From Paragordius varius (taxonomy: Eukaryota; Nematomorpha): DNA of 64,000 nt. Position 1 is the first letter of the stretch. Every line of letters begins with the position of its first letter. Location: the NCBI GenBank assembly GCA_964247055.1, contig OZ176056.1, positions 5,270,001 to 5,334,000 of the forward strand. Direction: 5' to 3'. Position numbers and translations under genes: made by a program. Under the pieces are notes generated by a model. That model had not been told where the DNA came from and did not search any database. It saw only the letters and a list, made by a program, of their open reading frames with translations. Of this stretch, positions 35,406-48,800 are shown one piece after another.

Positions 35406-37689
35406 GACATTATTAATAAAAAACCAATTTTTGACTTTTTAAAATATGTATACATGTCAAATTGGGCAACTTCCTGCCCGGATATTGGACACCTTAGTTT
35501 CAGTTGTTTGAGTAACTATAAGGTTATCACAACAATACTGATAATCAGCTGTTTGGAGTATAAAATTTTTTTCATTTACCTTTTATAACGGCTTTCAATC
35601 CAAATTTTTTCAAATTCGGAAAACTCATCACTGAAATTTAAAAAATTGGATTCATTAAACGTATAATAGCCACTAATAGTACCATTCTGATGATATAATT
35701 CAAATGTTATTACCTTTAATTGATATAGTTTTGATCACATGGATTTACAAAAATTCATACATTATTTCAAGAAATTTGAAAACAGAACCATAACAATTTA
35801 TAATATATCAATATATAGCCGTTGTTAGGATACAATAGCTTTACCCTACATTTTTCATATCTTTGTCATGCAATAAATTTTTTATCAGTGGTTGTTTGGA
35901 TTTAAAAAATGGTATTTATGTTACACATTATTTAACACATCATACTCTGAACAATGGTATAATTTACGAAATCCAAATTAAATGCCACATCAGACTTACT
36001 GTATATATATTAGAATTTTTAGATTGATTCCATATAATTTGTTTTCAGATAAGTTATATGTTTCAAATTTTAAAGCCAAATAAAAGATAGATAAATTTAA
36101 TCAAAAGACAGGATGTTATATTGCTTGCAAAAGAAAAGACTACCCCTCTTATATAAAATTTTCGATTAGGCTTATTCATAATATCTGAGATGTCATAATA
36201 AATCCAAAACATATACACTATTTGGAAGAATATAACTACTTTCAATAGAAATAAGAAATACAAATTTGATAATAATTTTGCGCCTATTAACAAAAACAGA
36301 TTTGCAACCGTAATCATTCCAAAAATAATGAATAGTTAATTTTGGCGCTCTCAGATGATCTCATAAATAAATACATATCAGACAGGAAGATAACATAAAA
36401 ACCGCCTAATACATACTATTTTATTAATATCAGGTTAATGTGTCATTCACAGATTTTATGCTAAATTTTGTTAAATCTTTACAAAAAGTGAATTTTTAAC
36501 ATTTTATTATGTTATACTCCAATTTTAAGTAAGCTAAAAACATATCATCGTCATATCTATTAATTACACAAGAAAAAACTAATGAATGCGACTTCTAGGG
36601 CTGGGAGGCACCCCACGTCAATTACATGGTCATGAGCATGAAAATAACATTGTTAAAATAAAGGGGGTGGTTAGATACAGTAATGGAATCTTGATGTTTT
36701 AAAATGGAATATATTTATATATACATTTTTATTGCCCTTAGCGGGCATATGCTTTATTTGGGTATTAATTTTATTAATTTATGGGGTCCAATTTGGTTTT
36801 TGTATGGCACACAAACTATTTAATTTTGACTTTGCATAGTATACTTTAACATGAGATTAAATATTTATATATTAAGCGAGGATTTACTAATGATATGGTT
36901 TAATAAAAATTTGAGTCTACGCTCTTTTATATTTTATATGTGATGAAATGGATCGAATCTGGTTTGATACCAATTTACATATTTTTAATTCTGGTGTTTT
37001 ATGCATCACAGGTACAATTTTTTATCCTTTTTCAAAGGAACAATAACCTATGTATCTCCAAAACCTATATTTTTATTAATTTAATTATAAATTAAATTTT
37101 GTCTTTGATTGAATATTAGTGCTAAATATGTAATTCAAATAGAAAAGTTAGACTACAAAAAGGAATCGGAACTCATTTATTTTTAGGGAAAAAAGTCTTA
37201 ACTGGAACCAAATATTTTCGGAAAATAAGGAGCTGGAGTTACGGAAAAAGATAAAAAATTGTCGTGGAACTGAAACCAAAAATTAATTCTAGTTCCTATC
37301 CCTATTTTAATATGGCAAACCTAACCCATATAAGTTAATATCAATTATTAACGCATATCATATTGTGAATTAGCGTACTTTTAATTTAGCTTAAAGTGAT
37401 TAGGGGTTGATTGTATTTTACATTATACTACTTTGTTACATTATTATATTGTGATATCTCAATCAATAATATATATGCCGTCAAATAATCTTTAAGTTAG
37501 GCAAGTCGCTATTAAGGAAAATCAATCTTTTTTTAACGTTATAAGATAAATAAAACAGTTTTTGCAACAACTAAGGAAACGAGAAATATTGTTAATAATA
37601 TAACCCACCATGATAGTCTATTAGGATTTTTTCGAATCTTTAATCATGTCTTTTAATACCTTTACCTTTCTCCTTCCAACCGATGTAAG
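34801..37689. other. AT-rich intergenic DNA with a (TA)n run
   Basis: No gene was recognised in nearly 2.9 kb. It includes a TA microsatellite at 35,365-35,403. An N-terminal exon of CSTF3 was looked for here and not found. Open stretches such as 34,889-35,068 and (minus) 36,063-36,317 are hydrophobic, AT-driven and unconvincing. Confidence 0.45.
35365..35403. repeat. (TA)n microsatellite
   Basis: About 19 uninterrupted TA units. Confidence 0.95.
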
Positions 37690-38168
37690 CGTATTAGAAT
37701 TATCAATCTTTTTACATCAAATGTAAATGGAGATTCTAAATTTTTTGAAGAGCAGATTGCCAAGTTCGACGCGGTCAGCCTTTATTTCTATGCCTTAGTG
37801 AGTATAATTGGATTAGCTTTATCCAGTTTGAACTTTGGGCTCTATAGATGTGAACAGCCCAACTTAAACGATATTATCTATAAGTGGCATTAAGTAACGG
37901 CAAAATTCGGATCAAAAATCATAGATTGTGGATTATGTGTAAAAAGAACTGCATTCAGAATTTTCTGCCTTTCGCAGTGAATGGGTATACTGATATTAAA
38001 AATACAATAGAGAGGATAGACATTGTATAAGTAACTATGCTTTTTACTAATTTGTTTAATTTTGGTGAAAAAAATACCATTGCAAATATCTTCAAGTCGT
38101 TGAATGATTTACATATTTCATCTGTATATAATGTCACTGTTAAAAAATCCGTAAAGGCTCATGACTGA
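37690..38168 (+). other. Coding-like remnant, unidentified
   Basis: Three + strand stretches have protein-like composition. RIRIINLFTSNVNGDSKFF leads to FDAVSLYFYALVSIIGLA (about 37,690-37,890), KNHRLWIMCKKNCIQNF leads to KNTIERIDIV (about 37,917-38,030), and NIFKSLNDLHISSVYNV follows (about 38,090-38,165). The parts are in different frames and close together, suggesting one decayed gene or element. I cannot identify it. Confidence 0.35.
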
Positions 38169-38192
38169 ATGAATAAATGAAAATATTAACGG

Positions 38193-38526
38193 TAATATAC
38201 TATAAGCAACATTTACAGTTCAAATTCATCCTTAAACAATTCGAATTCACGCTTGAACAATCCAAATTCACCCTCGAACAATTCAAATTCACCCTAAAAT
38301 AAATTATGTGTTCTTCAAGATTAAAAATTACTTATATTTTTTTATATTTTTGAAAATGAAATTTCGATTAAAATTAATATAATACTGAAAAAATAATTAA
38401 CTATGCCATAAGAATATATTTCTTATTAATGATTAGCCCGAAAACACACATTTTATTTTTAGGGTGAATTTGGATTGTTAATATTAAATTGTTCAATGGT
38501 GAATTTGAATTGTAAATGGTATATTT
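38193..38526. repeat. Foldback MITE with ~21-bp arms
   Basis: The left arm has four units of the form TTCAAATTCACCCTCGAACAA and the right arm inverted units (TAGGGTGAATTTGGATTGTT). The right end AAATGGTATAT is the inverse of ATATACCATTT. The loop includes TTATTAATGATTAGCCCGAAAA, shared with 7072-7366 and 39,480-39,690. Confidence 0.75.
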
Positions 38527-38807
38527 ATTATATTATTATTTATGTTAAACATGTTCATATATTTATGATTTGTATCTATGAATCGATATAAACCGAATAT
38601 TATTATCATAAACCCTTTATATTTACATAATATGCTGTTAACAAATATTTATAAAATGAGCCCAGAGTACTAATGATATAATTTAGAATTTTTCCATTTT
38701 TTGTGATAGGGTTACTCATAAGTCTAGTTGAGAAAATATTTTGCCCGGAAAGGATATTTTATAAATTTAATTATAGGCGATATGCAGCTTATCTTAATGT
38801 ATAAGGT

Positions 38808-39105
38808 GGCCAACACTGGGCCGCTTGTGGCCTTCCAAAATATTTGTGCAGCCCGCGAGAAATTTCAAATTTATTTTTTTTACAAAATCTAAATAAAATT
38901 AATTTTCTTAAACAAATTATCTGCATAAATCATACCGAATTTCGGCAATGAACTAGCAAAAATTGTTAAAATCAATAGTAGTTTAGTTTTTACAGTCTTA
39001 TGTTTGAAATGAAATGCAATAAAATATTTCTCAATTCCCATATTATTTCAAATGGGTTTGGATTTTAAAATGCGGCCCGCGAACCTGATTGGATGCACGA
39101 AATTT
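38808..39105. repeat. Short hAT-like non-autonomous element
   Basis: It starts near AAGGTGGCCAACACTGGGCCGC and ends near AATGCGGCCCGCGAACC. GGCCGC/GCGGCC phrases close to both ends and the absence of coding capacity are typical of small derivatives of GTF2IRD2-type hATs. Exact ends and target duplication were not determined. Confidence 0.5.
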
Positions 39106-39871
39106 AATCTAGAAATTCTGTATTAAACTGTAATTGAGACCATAATTATAATTAACTGATATTGATGGAAAAACGCAACATAACTTGCCATTTTACGATA
39201 TATATTTTTTCATTATTTTTTACCTTTATATAAATAACCATAAATTGCCAAATTTAAATTTAATTCAAATATAGTTTAAATTTATTAACCCCTATATTTT
39301 TATTGTTAAATTAAAATTTGTTAAGTTAAAAAAATTTAAATTGTTAACATCCTTCATAATTGCCAAAAATTAATTAGAATTTTTGAATCGAATATTAAGG
39401 TAAGCATAGTTCTCAGACGTAAAATAGTTTTTATGTGATTGTTGCATCCGTTTTGGACTATTATTATTCTGATATATCATCACATCGAATTCACCCTCAA
39501 ACAATTTAAAAACAGCCTTAATCAATTATGTGTTTTTTAAGATTAAAAATTACATATATTTTTTTATATTTTTAAAAATAAAATTTTGTTAAGATTAAAA
39601 CAATAAGCGATAAAAATATACTTCCTATTAATAATGAGTTATATAGCCCGAAAATACTTAATTTATTTTTTGGCTGAATTTGAATTGTAAAGTGTAATTT
39701 CAAAAAGAATATGCAGTTATATACATTTAGATTATGCTTAATTATTTTCCTATTATATTTAAATCATTTATTCTTTCATACAATAGACCCATTCATTTAA
39801 TTTTTAATATATAACAATAAAATCCTTCTTTAAAACAAATTTATTAAAAAGTCTATTTTCATGATATATAG
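39106..39871. other. Region upstream of the first visible CSTF3 exon
   Basis: Apart from the foldback fragment at 39,480-39,690, I see nothing here. It presumably is intron, since the first visible CSTF3 exon starts with a splice acceptor. Confidence 0.4.
39480..39690. repeat. Foldback MITE fragment
   Basis: It contains one left-arm unit (CGAATTCACCCTCAAACAATTTA), the shared middle (TAATAATGAGTTATATAGCCCGAAAA) and one right-arm unit (GGCTGAATTTGAATTGTAAA). It is a shorter and more decayed member of the family at 38,193-38,526, 1 kb away. Confidence 0.6.
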
Positions 39872-42800
39872 AACAAATCGATCGATAAATGTCGAGAAGT
39901 GTATGAAAAACTATTAATCGCATTTCCAAACCAAGGGAAGTTTTGGAAATCGTACATTGACGCTGAAATGAAGGCCAAAAATTACGAAAATGTTGAAAAG
40001 GTTATTAAAATAAAACAAAATAAAATTATAATTGGTTATAACACATTTTTTTACAACCTGTTAATTAATTAACAATTTATTTTACGACTTGTTGTGGATA
40101 ACATTTTTAATATTTTCTAACTGTTTATTTAAATAGCAATCAACCACGGTCATGAATACAGTTATAAAAACCTATCAATCCTTAACCTATGAAAAATGTT
40201 TATTTTTAGATGTCCATAACATAATATAATATATAAAGTTTACATTTTTTGATATAGTTTTTAATGTATTTCATAAATTATATAGTTGTTTCAAAGATCA
40301 CTGATAAAAATTTTGAACATTGATTTATGGATATGTTATTTGAGTTACATCAAGGAAGCCAAAGCTAATTTACCCAGCTACAAGTATGAGAGTCAATTTT
40401 ATAATTATTATTATGCATTAAGATTGGTTTTTACAAACCCCATTTTTTAATTTTATTTATCTAAATTCTATATTAGAGAAAAGTTGGCCCAAGCTTATGA
40501 GTTTGCTATCGAAAAAGTGGGTTTGGATTACAAAAGTCAACCTATATGGCAAGGACAGATTGATTTTCTGAAAAACATGTAATTATTCTCATTTGTCTTG
40601 TCCTGCTTTTAGATATTTATTAGTTAGATGATTTTATCTGTTCTTTTATGTTATTACAATCGATTTATTTAGAGAAGCGGTCGGATCTTATGCTGAAAAT
40701 CAACGTATTTCAGCTATTCGTAAGGTATATCACCGCGGTTGTTTAACACCTCATCAAAATATGGAACAATTTTGGCGTGATTATCTGGCCTTTGAACAGG
40801 TATGTAACTTAATTTTATCAAACCTAAATAAAAGCTCTGCTATTGAATTCTTTTATATCATGCATAATGGGTGTTTTACCTTAAAATTTGCCATATTAAT
40901 ACTCCAATGTACACCGTAACATTTTTGAAATTTTTTGTATAAAGCCAATTTTCACGCATGAAATCATGTGCTTAAAATCGGCAAGACATCCGAATTCGAT
41001 AATTATCATAAAAGGAGAGTAACATTATTTTACATTATTGTATACTATAAAAATATTTAAAAATATGTTTCTTTTTTGTAATTATTAATTTTTTTGTTGT
41101 TGAAGTTTTTTTATTTGTATGCTAACTATGTAATTTAAAGAGTTTTAATTCATACTTCATCAAAAATCATTGTTATATATATACTAGCGTAGCCATAAGT
41201 TCCTTATATTTTTTTTATGATTGTTATACAAAGTAAATATTAATATTCAAAATTTATCAAAATTGACAACATTTATAAAGGTTAATTTTTAAGTAGATTT
41301 TATTTTATTATTATAGATATTTAATTTTTTTTGTAAAGAGGGTAAGGGAGAGGGAAGGCAAGCAAGCCACCCTCGTTTTATTATTGCCAAAAAATAGTTT
41401 TACTATATGCAATTGACGCACCCTTTCAAAGTGGGGTGCTGGAACGTACCTTCATTAACAGAAACCAAACAGGTTGTAATTGAAAGGGAAATGGAAAGAT
41501 TGAACTTAGATATACTGGGTCTAACGGAAACTAAGCAAAAAGGTAGCTCGAAAGCACAAAACGAAAATTATACACTGTTAAGATCAGGGAGAGAGGAGCA
41601 GAAATCAGAAGGCGTTGCAGTATTAATAAAAAACAAATTAAATAAAAGTCTCATTAGTTATACTATACCCAGAATCATGAGTATTAGGCTGAATGCTAAG
41701 CCACTTAAATTTACATAGATAGTAGTCTATGCTCCTACGTCAAACGCTCCCAAAGAAGACATAGAGGTTTTTTATGCAAAGTTGCAAAAAGTTTTGGATG
41801 AAACTAAGAAAAGAGATATGTTTATCATAGGAGGTGATTAGAACATCAAAGTTGGTAGAGTAGATCAAATAGTCGGCCTATATGGATTGGGAGAACGAAA
41901 CGAGGATGGGGAGGCACCGATCAATTTTTGCGAAGAAAATGAGATGATGATACCCACCACATGGTTTCCACAACACAATAGGAGGTTATAAACATGGACC
42001 TCTCCATGTGGTAAATATAAGAACCAAATCGATTACATAATATGTCCACAAAAATGGAAAAGCTCCATACTCGATACCAAAACAAGCAAAAGCAGCGATC
42101 GCTCTAGCGATCATGAGCTTTTAGTAACCAAAATCAAGCTTAAAATAAAAAAAAATAAGGTTAAACAGACACACAGATATGACCCTCGGAACATTCCAAA
42201 TAGTTTTAGAACAAAAACAAAAGATAGATTAGAAAGATTGGGCAACGAATGTAGCTCAGAACATGGGGATAAAAAAAATTATATATAAAATGGCAAAAGA
42301 AAAAGTGTAGAGGGTAAAGAGGAAATATAATAAATGGATATCAGAAAAGAGTTTAGAGATAGCAGAAAAGCGGATAAAAGCTAAATCAAGAGATGATAAT
42401 AAAATGGTTAAATTATATAACAGAAAATTTCAATGACAAACAAGGAAAGATTATGAAGATTGACATAATAAACAATGTCTGGAAGTGGAATAAATAACTG
42501 TAGTAAATCGAGAAACCGTAAAACAATAAGATTTATTGAGCTAAATTGCAATTAACTAAACTATATACAGTTTGCGATGTTTATATACTTTTTGTGGATA
42601 TAATATTTACATGTTAAACCAAGGTAAAATAACGTGTGCAGGTTAAATACAAAATTAATACAATAGTTTAACTCATATATAAAAGGTCATCAAAATGTAT
42701 TCAAATCTAATATATAAATTAGTCTCGTCTAAGGTTAACTAACTTGATGTATTCTAATCTATCATATCTCCTTATCCAAATCCAAGCCGATCTGGTGCTT

Positions 42801-45800
42801 TTCTTTCCCTAAGAGGATATCTCCTTTCAGGTTCTTTCTCAGTTGTCTTTTCCGTTCTGATTTCAACCTGGGTGTCTTTCTCGTTTTCTTTTTCTTTGCT
42901 TGGTTCTCTCCCACCTCCTGATTATTGGTTGTCATCTCTTCATCTGTTTGGTTTATCGTTAAATTATCATCCTCCTCAACGCCGTTCTCGACTCCGGTCG
43001 GCCGTAATTGATCCACATGCTTGCGACGAGTTCGATTTCCATCTTTAACCGTGTACGAGAGTACCCCTGTTCTCTCCAAAATTGAACCTTTTCTCCACCC
43101 TGAATTGATTTCATTCTTTATGTAAACTTCTTCGTCCGGTCTAAAAACTTGATTGGGAATCATGTCGTCCTCTAATTCTTGTGCGGGTCTTTCCCTAACC
43201 CAAAAGAAGGGGGTATTAATATGTCTTTTCAGAAATAAATTATACGGGCACTCTTTTGTGGCGCTATGTACGGCGGAGCGATAACCCCATAGTACTTGGT
43301 TTATTTTTTTGTCAGGAGTCAGCTTAGAATCCGGTAACGATTTATAGTGTGCTTTTAAGGTGTAAATAACCCGTTCCACCAGCCCATTTGTTCGTGGATG
43401 ATAGGGGGCACTAGTGACATGTTTGATGTTTGCTCGTTGCAAGGTATCTTTAAAATCTTTCGATGCAAAATATGATGCATTATCGGAAACTATCATTCGG
43501 GGAAACCCGTACCTTACACACCAAATTTCCAACCAATGTAGTATGTTAGCAGAATTAACAGTTCTTAGCAATTCGACTTCAACCCATCTGGAGCTACTAT
43601 CTATAGCTACTAACCAATACAACCCATCTATAGGACCGGCAAAGATGTATCCTTTCCCAGATATTCGTATAAAATTCCATTTGTACGTTGGATTACTTTT
43701 TAAGTTACTCCGGTTTAACTGACACCCCATACAAGATCTCACATAACTTTCAATATCTTGGTTTATACCTGGCCAATAAACCCTAGCCTTGGCAGACTCT
43801 TTCATTACATTAGCCCCCGAATGTCCAACATGCAAAAATTTTAACGTTTCATTTCGCAACGCCCTGGGAATAAACAGACGATCGCCCCAATACAACAGCC
43901 CATATAATTTTTGTATTTCGTTTCTTATACTCAATATCGAATTTAAAATTGGAGCTGACCAATCATTATGATGTAGAGCCGATTTTAATGCCATCAAAAA
44001 CTCATCCCGTAAAGTATTTTCTTTCATTCGCTGTACGCTTAAATTGTCAGTTGTTAGAAAGTTGATTTGCCTGGGTTGCTCCTCAACTTCCTCAGTCGGT
44101 TCTTCATACGGTAGACGAGATAACCAATCCGCTAAATTTTCCGAACCATTAATATATTGTATAGTAAAATTATAATCGGCTGTTCTGAGTATCCATCTTA
44201 CTAATCTACTATTGTTAATATTACTTAGATCTCTCTTAAAGCCAAACAATTTGATCAGGGGTTTATGATCGGTTAATAATACGAACTTTCTGCCATACAC
44301 AAACATTTTAAATTTTTCTAGCGCATATAAAATTGCCCTTGCTTCTTTTTCAATTACCGAGAAATGTTGTTCTGCCTTCGCACATTTTCGAGACGCAAAG
44401 GCCATCGGCCGTCACTTGTCTTATGTGATAAGACTGCTCCGAATCCGTCATTCGATGCATCTGTTTCCAACACTAACGGAAGGTTCGGGTTAAACGGTAT
44501 TAGACATAATGCATTACTCACCAACAATTTAGCTTTATCAAAAACCCTCTCTTCTTTTGTCGACCAACACCATTTTTAGAACCTGTAAGCGCATGTAAGT
44601 CCGCGATTGTAGCATGCAAATATGGAATAAAACGAGCGTGAAAATTTAACATTCCCAAAAAAGACCGAAGTGATGTTTTATTGGTAGGTGTAGGAAAATT
44701 CAAAAACTTTTTCGTTATCTGGTTTAATTCCTTTGTCTGAAATTATATATCCTAAGTATGACACTGAGGAACGAGCTAATTGGATTTTATCCTTTTTTAA
44801 TTTCAAACCCACAGCAGCTAATTTGTTCAACACTTTTTCTAAATTATCCTTATGCTCCCTTACCATTGTTCCACTAACAATTACATCATCTAAGTAAACC
44901 GCTGTACCTGGATAATTTTTTAATAACTCATCCATAATTTGTTGAAATATCGTGGGTGCACTAGATATTCCAAATGGCAGTCTCTTAAATCGAAAAAGAC
45001 CTATATGTGAACTAAACGTGAGTAAATGTTGATAATCTTGGTGTATCGGCATTTGCCAGTAAGCTTCTTTTAGGTCTAAGGTCGTAAAAACTTTTTCTTG
45101 CCCGATTTTAAACACTAACTGATCAAACGTTGGAATCAGATGATCTACAGGAACCAGACTTGGGTTTAAAGTAACTCTAAAATCACCACATATGCGAATA
45201 TCATTATCATTCCTTTTAACTATAACCAACGGAGTTACCCAGTCAATTCGTGTTTGCGGGTTTATGGACTCTATAATACCCAGACTTTCAAGCCTCTTCA
45301 ATTCACTCTCCACCTTAGACTGAAGCGGAATAGGTACCCTCCTGGCTGCAAATCTTTTGGGGATACTCCCTTTTTTGAGAAACAACTTGATGGGTGGTGC
45401 TGTGTAACACCCCATACCCTAACCAAACAAATCCTTAAATTTATTCAAATCCACGTAATTAACATTTTTTACACATACAGCCTCTGGAAATCTGCATTCA
45501 AAGCTTTTCATCCATGGTAACCCAAAAATGTTACCCCAATCCTCCCTAGTAACCATACATTCCAACTGTTTGACCATACCATTCCATTTCACATATACCA
45601 CACATTGTCCCATCACCTCTACACCTTGATGGTTGAACCCAACTATTGGACCCGCGGGTGCTAAGGTCGGCCTTCCAATCTCCATCCACGTGCTCTTCCA
45701 AATCAATGATATTTGAGCTCCGGTATCGTACAACATCCCACCCAATGGCCATTCAGACTTGCGTTCGGGCTTCATTATTATTATTGTTACCATTCAGTAT

Positions 45801-48800
45801 ATTAACGCGCCGGCAACACCTGCCAAAATGACCACGTCCTTTGCATCGGTAACACTCCATGTTTGAATCGGGACACCGGTTGATCGCATGCACGTATCCG
45901 CATTTTCCACATTTTTTTCTTATCATCATAACCTGCTTATTGTCGGGACCCTGATCAATCAAACAACTGTCCGCCTTTTATACGCCATTGCCATTTCTAC
46001 CACCATCTCCAACGTAACAGGTTTCCCATCAAACCATTGCATCTGGAAATTTTGTGAACAGATCTATTTCCAATTTTTTGAGTTGTAACCCTCCCACAAA
46101 CCCATCTCTGATTCTTAGCATTGCATCTTGCCCAAAGTTGCACCGAGCAGCACATTCCTATACTCGAATCAAAAAATCCATCACTGATTCCGTGGCTTCC
46201 CTTCGGAGTTGCGTAAACTGGAACCTGGCTGCAAACACATTGTATGTCGGAGCAAATATTTTTTTCCCAGCTGCTACCAAAGCATCCAAGCCCACCTCCT
46301 CTAACACTACGGGATAAAAGAATTTCTTCAACTTTGTATGGGATAGACCAATGTAGGCCAATAATAAGTTTTTTTTTGTTTTGTCATCCTCTGGAATTAA
46401 TTTCACTTTTAACATTCTCTTTATATAATCGATATAATCATCAAAGCTAGTTGCGGGATCATAGGCTTCCAGACTTAATTTCTCCATGCGCGAATGTAAT
46501 GAGGTAAGAAAAATCGACCGCGCTAAATATAGTAAATCGAGAAACCGTAAAACAATAAGATTTATTGAGAAAAATTGCAATTAACTAAATTATATACAGT
46601 TTGCGATGTTTATATACTTTTTGTGGATATAATATTTACATGTTAAACCAAGGTAAAATAACGTGTGCAGGTTAAATACAAAATTGATACAATAGTTTAA
46701 CTCATATATAAAAGGTCATCAAAATGTATTCAAATATATAAATTGGTCTCGTCTAAGGTTAACTAACTTGATGTATTCTAATCTATCAATAACAAAAAAG
46801 GATTAATGCAACCAATGTGCCAGAAACTGAAGCAAATGACTCACAAACCTTATATATCATCCCAAAAGATTAAAAAAGTGAATGGCACCATATTGTCAAA
46901 CAAACAGAAGTACGATGAAGGTGGAAGGAATACACCCAAAAACTCTATCAGGCTCCTCAAGCAAAAGTGTTGCAATTAAAAGAGGAAGAACGTGATCCAG
47001 ATATACTAAATGAGGAGGTTGAATTAGCCTTAAAACAAATTCCTAACAACAAAGCGATGGGATTAGACAATATCCCAATAGCGTTAATAAAAGCTATTCT
47101 TGTAGAAACGTTACAAAGTTATGTCAAAGGGTGTGGGAAACATGTGAGTGGCCAAACGACTGGATATCATCTGTATTTCTCCCAATATACAAAAAGGTGA
47201 TGTATTCCAGTGCGAAAACTACTAAAACATAGCTCTTATTAGCCACGCTAGTAAGGTCTTGCTAAAAATAATACAAAACAGTATGCACCAGTCAGAAATA
47301 CCAGATCAAGCCGGATTTATAAAGGGAAAAAGCACTAGAGATTTATATCTCAAACATGAGATGGATAATGGAAACATCTAGAGAGTTTCAGAAAGAATTA
47401 TACATGTGTTTTATTGATTACAGACAAGCCTTCGATTCCATTAATTATGACCCATTGGGGGAAACATTAAGTTAGTAGGGGTATCGTCCCACTTAATAAG
47501 ATTGATTAGCTTCTCTATGTAAAACAAAGAGCGATTATTAGAAGAGCGCAAGACACATACGAAATACCTATCTTGAAAGGAGTCAGACAAGGGTGTTGCT
47601 TATCCCCTTATCTGTTCAATATGTCCACAAAATGATAATGAGAAAGTTAGATGGTAAAAATATTGAAGTAAGAATAAGAGGAGAACAATCAATAATTTAA
47701 GGTTTGCAGACGATACGACTCTTATAGCTGAAAGTGTAAATGGTTTGAAGGAATTGATCGAATAGATTCGAAAGGAAAGTTTGAGTTATGGTCTCATGCT
47801 TAACCCTAACTAAACCAAAATATTCGTACTGGAGAAAAGCCTACAATTATTATTGAAGGAGTAGAAATAGAAATAGTTAAACAGTTAACGTTTTGGGACG
47901 CAATAATATCAGAGGATGGGTTTTCAACTCCTGACATCAGAAAGAAAATAGGATTGGGTAGAGAAGCGATGACCAAATTAATAAAGATTTGGAAAATCAA
48001 AAGCGTAGGAGTTGAAACCAAAAAAAGATTACTCTACTGTTTCGTTCTCCCGGTCACCTAATATGGATGTGAGAGCTGGACTCTCAGAAAAAGGGGCAAA
48101 GAAAGGCTCATGGCTTTCGAAAGGTGCTGCTGGCGTAGAATGCTAGGATACACGTGGTAGGATAAAATTAAGAATGGAAATCTAACTACAGAAATAAAGC
48201 CTAAAAAACATCCTGGAATTCTAAAAAGAAAGTTAACATTTTTGGTCTTTTCATGCGATCTAATTCCCTAGAGAAAGATACAATGTTTGGGAAGGTCGAA
48301 GGACAAAGGAAACGAGGCCGACCACCGATGAGGTGGTTGGATATGATAAAAAATGAGACTAAAATGACATTAAACGATCTCAATCTAGCGGTAAAAGATA
48401 TAAGAAAATGTAAAGAAATATGAAAACTATATCCAAAAAGTCGTTTACGACTTAGGAATAACCACCAACCAACCAATTCGAACAAAGTTAAGAAAGAATA
48501 CATAAGAGACTACTTAATATGATTACATAGAACTTCTCTGTTTCTACCTTAAGACATGACCAATAAATTTAATTCCATCAATAGATATCAAATTTAATAT
48601 TTATATTTTTCTCAAATTATAAAGTCAGGGATCCAAATTTAAAGAAAAATTTAAATTTTCGCATGCAAACATATACTAACCGATAAAATTGAAATTCTTT
48701 GCTTTGGTAGTATTTTCATGACAAATAATTAAATTATTAAAAATTATGTTACCAAAACAATTTCACATATCCTTTTTGTTTGCGTTTTAATAGTCCATAA

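Larger units (their letters stand above)
42499..46788 (-). mobile_element. Ty3/gypsy LTR retrotransposon, fossil, with 5-bp TSD ATAAC
   Basis: This is an LTR element of about 4.3 kb in reverse orientation, inserted into the RTE-like LINE inside CSTF3 intron 4. LTRs are at 42,499-42,764 and 46,528-46,788, flanked by ATAAC (42,494-42,498 and 46,789-46,793). The order gag, zinc knuckle, protease, reverse transcriptase, RNase H, integrase is that of Ty3/gypsy. No envelope is seen. By hand the two LTRs differ by about six substitutions and one small gap, so the insertion is young relative to its surroundings. The coding part is broken, with about four or five breaks. Confidence 0.93.
40800..48793 (+). 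other. CSTF3 intron 4, 7994 nt, swollen by insertions
   Basis: The donor is CAG|GTATGT at 40,799/40,800 and the acceptor TTTTAATAG at 48,793. Other CSTF3 introns are 63-1064 nt. The excess is a LINE (about 41,330-48,530) with a gypsy element nested in it. About 500 bp of original intron are left on the left side and about 260 on the right. The rest of the intron has no gene. Confidence 0.9.

Noticed and set aside
36063-36317. 84-codon hydrophobic minus-strand frame
   Set aside because: The composition is explained by AT-rich DNA (Phe, Ile, Leu, Tyr), and no motif or related copy supports it.
45254-46450. Several + strand frames of 60-90 codons opposite the gypsy element
   Set aside because: They are antisense shadows of the gag-pol reading frames.
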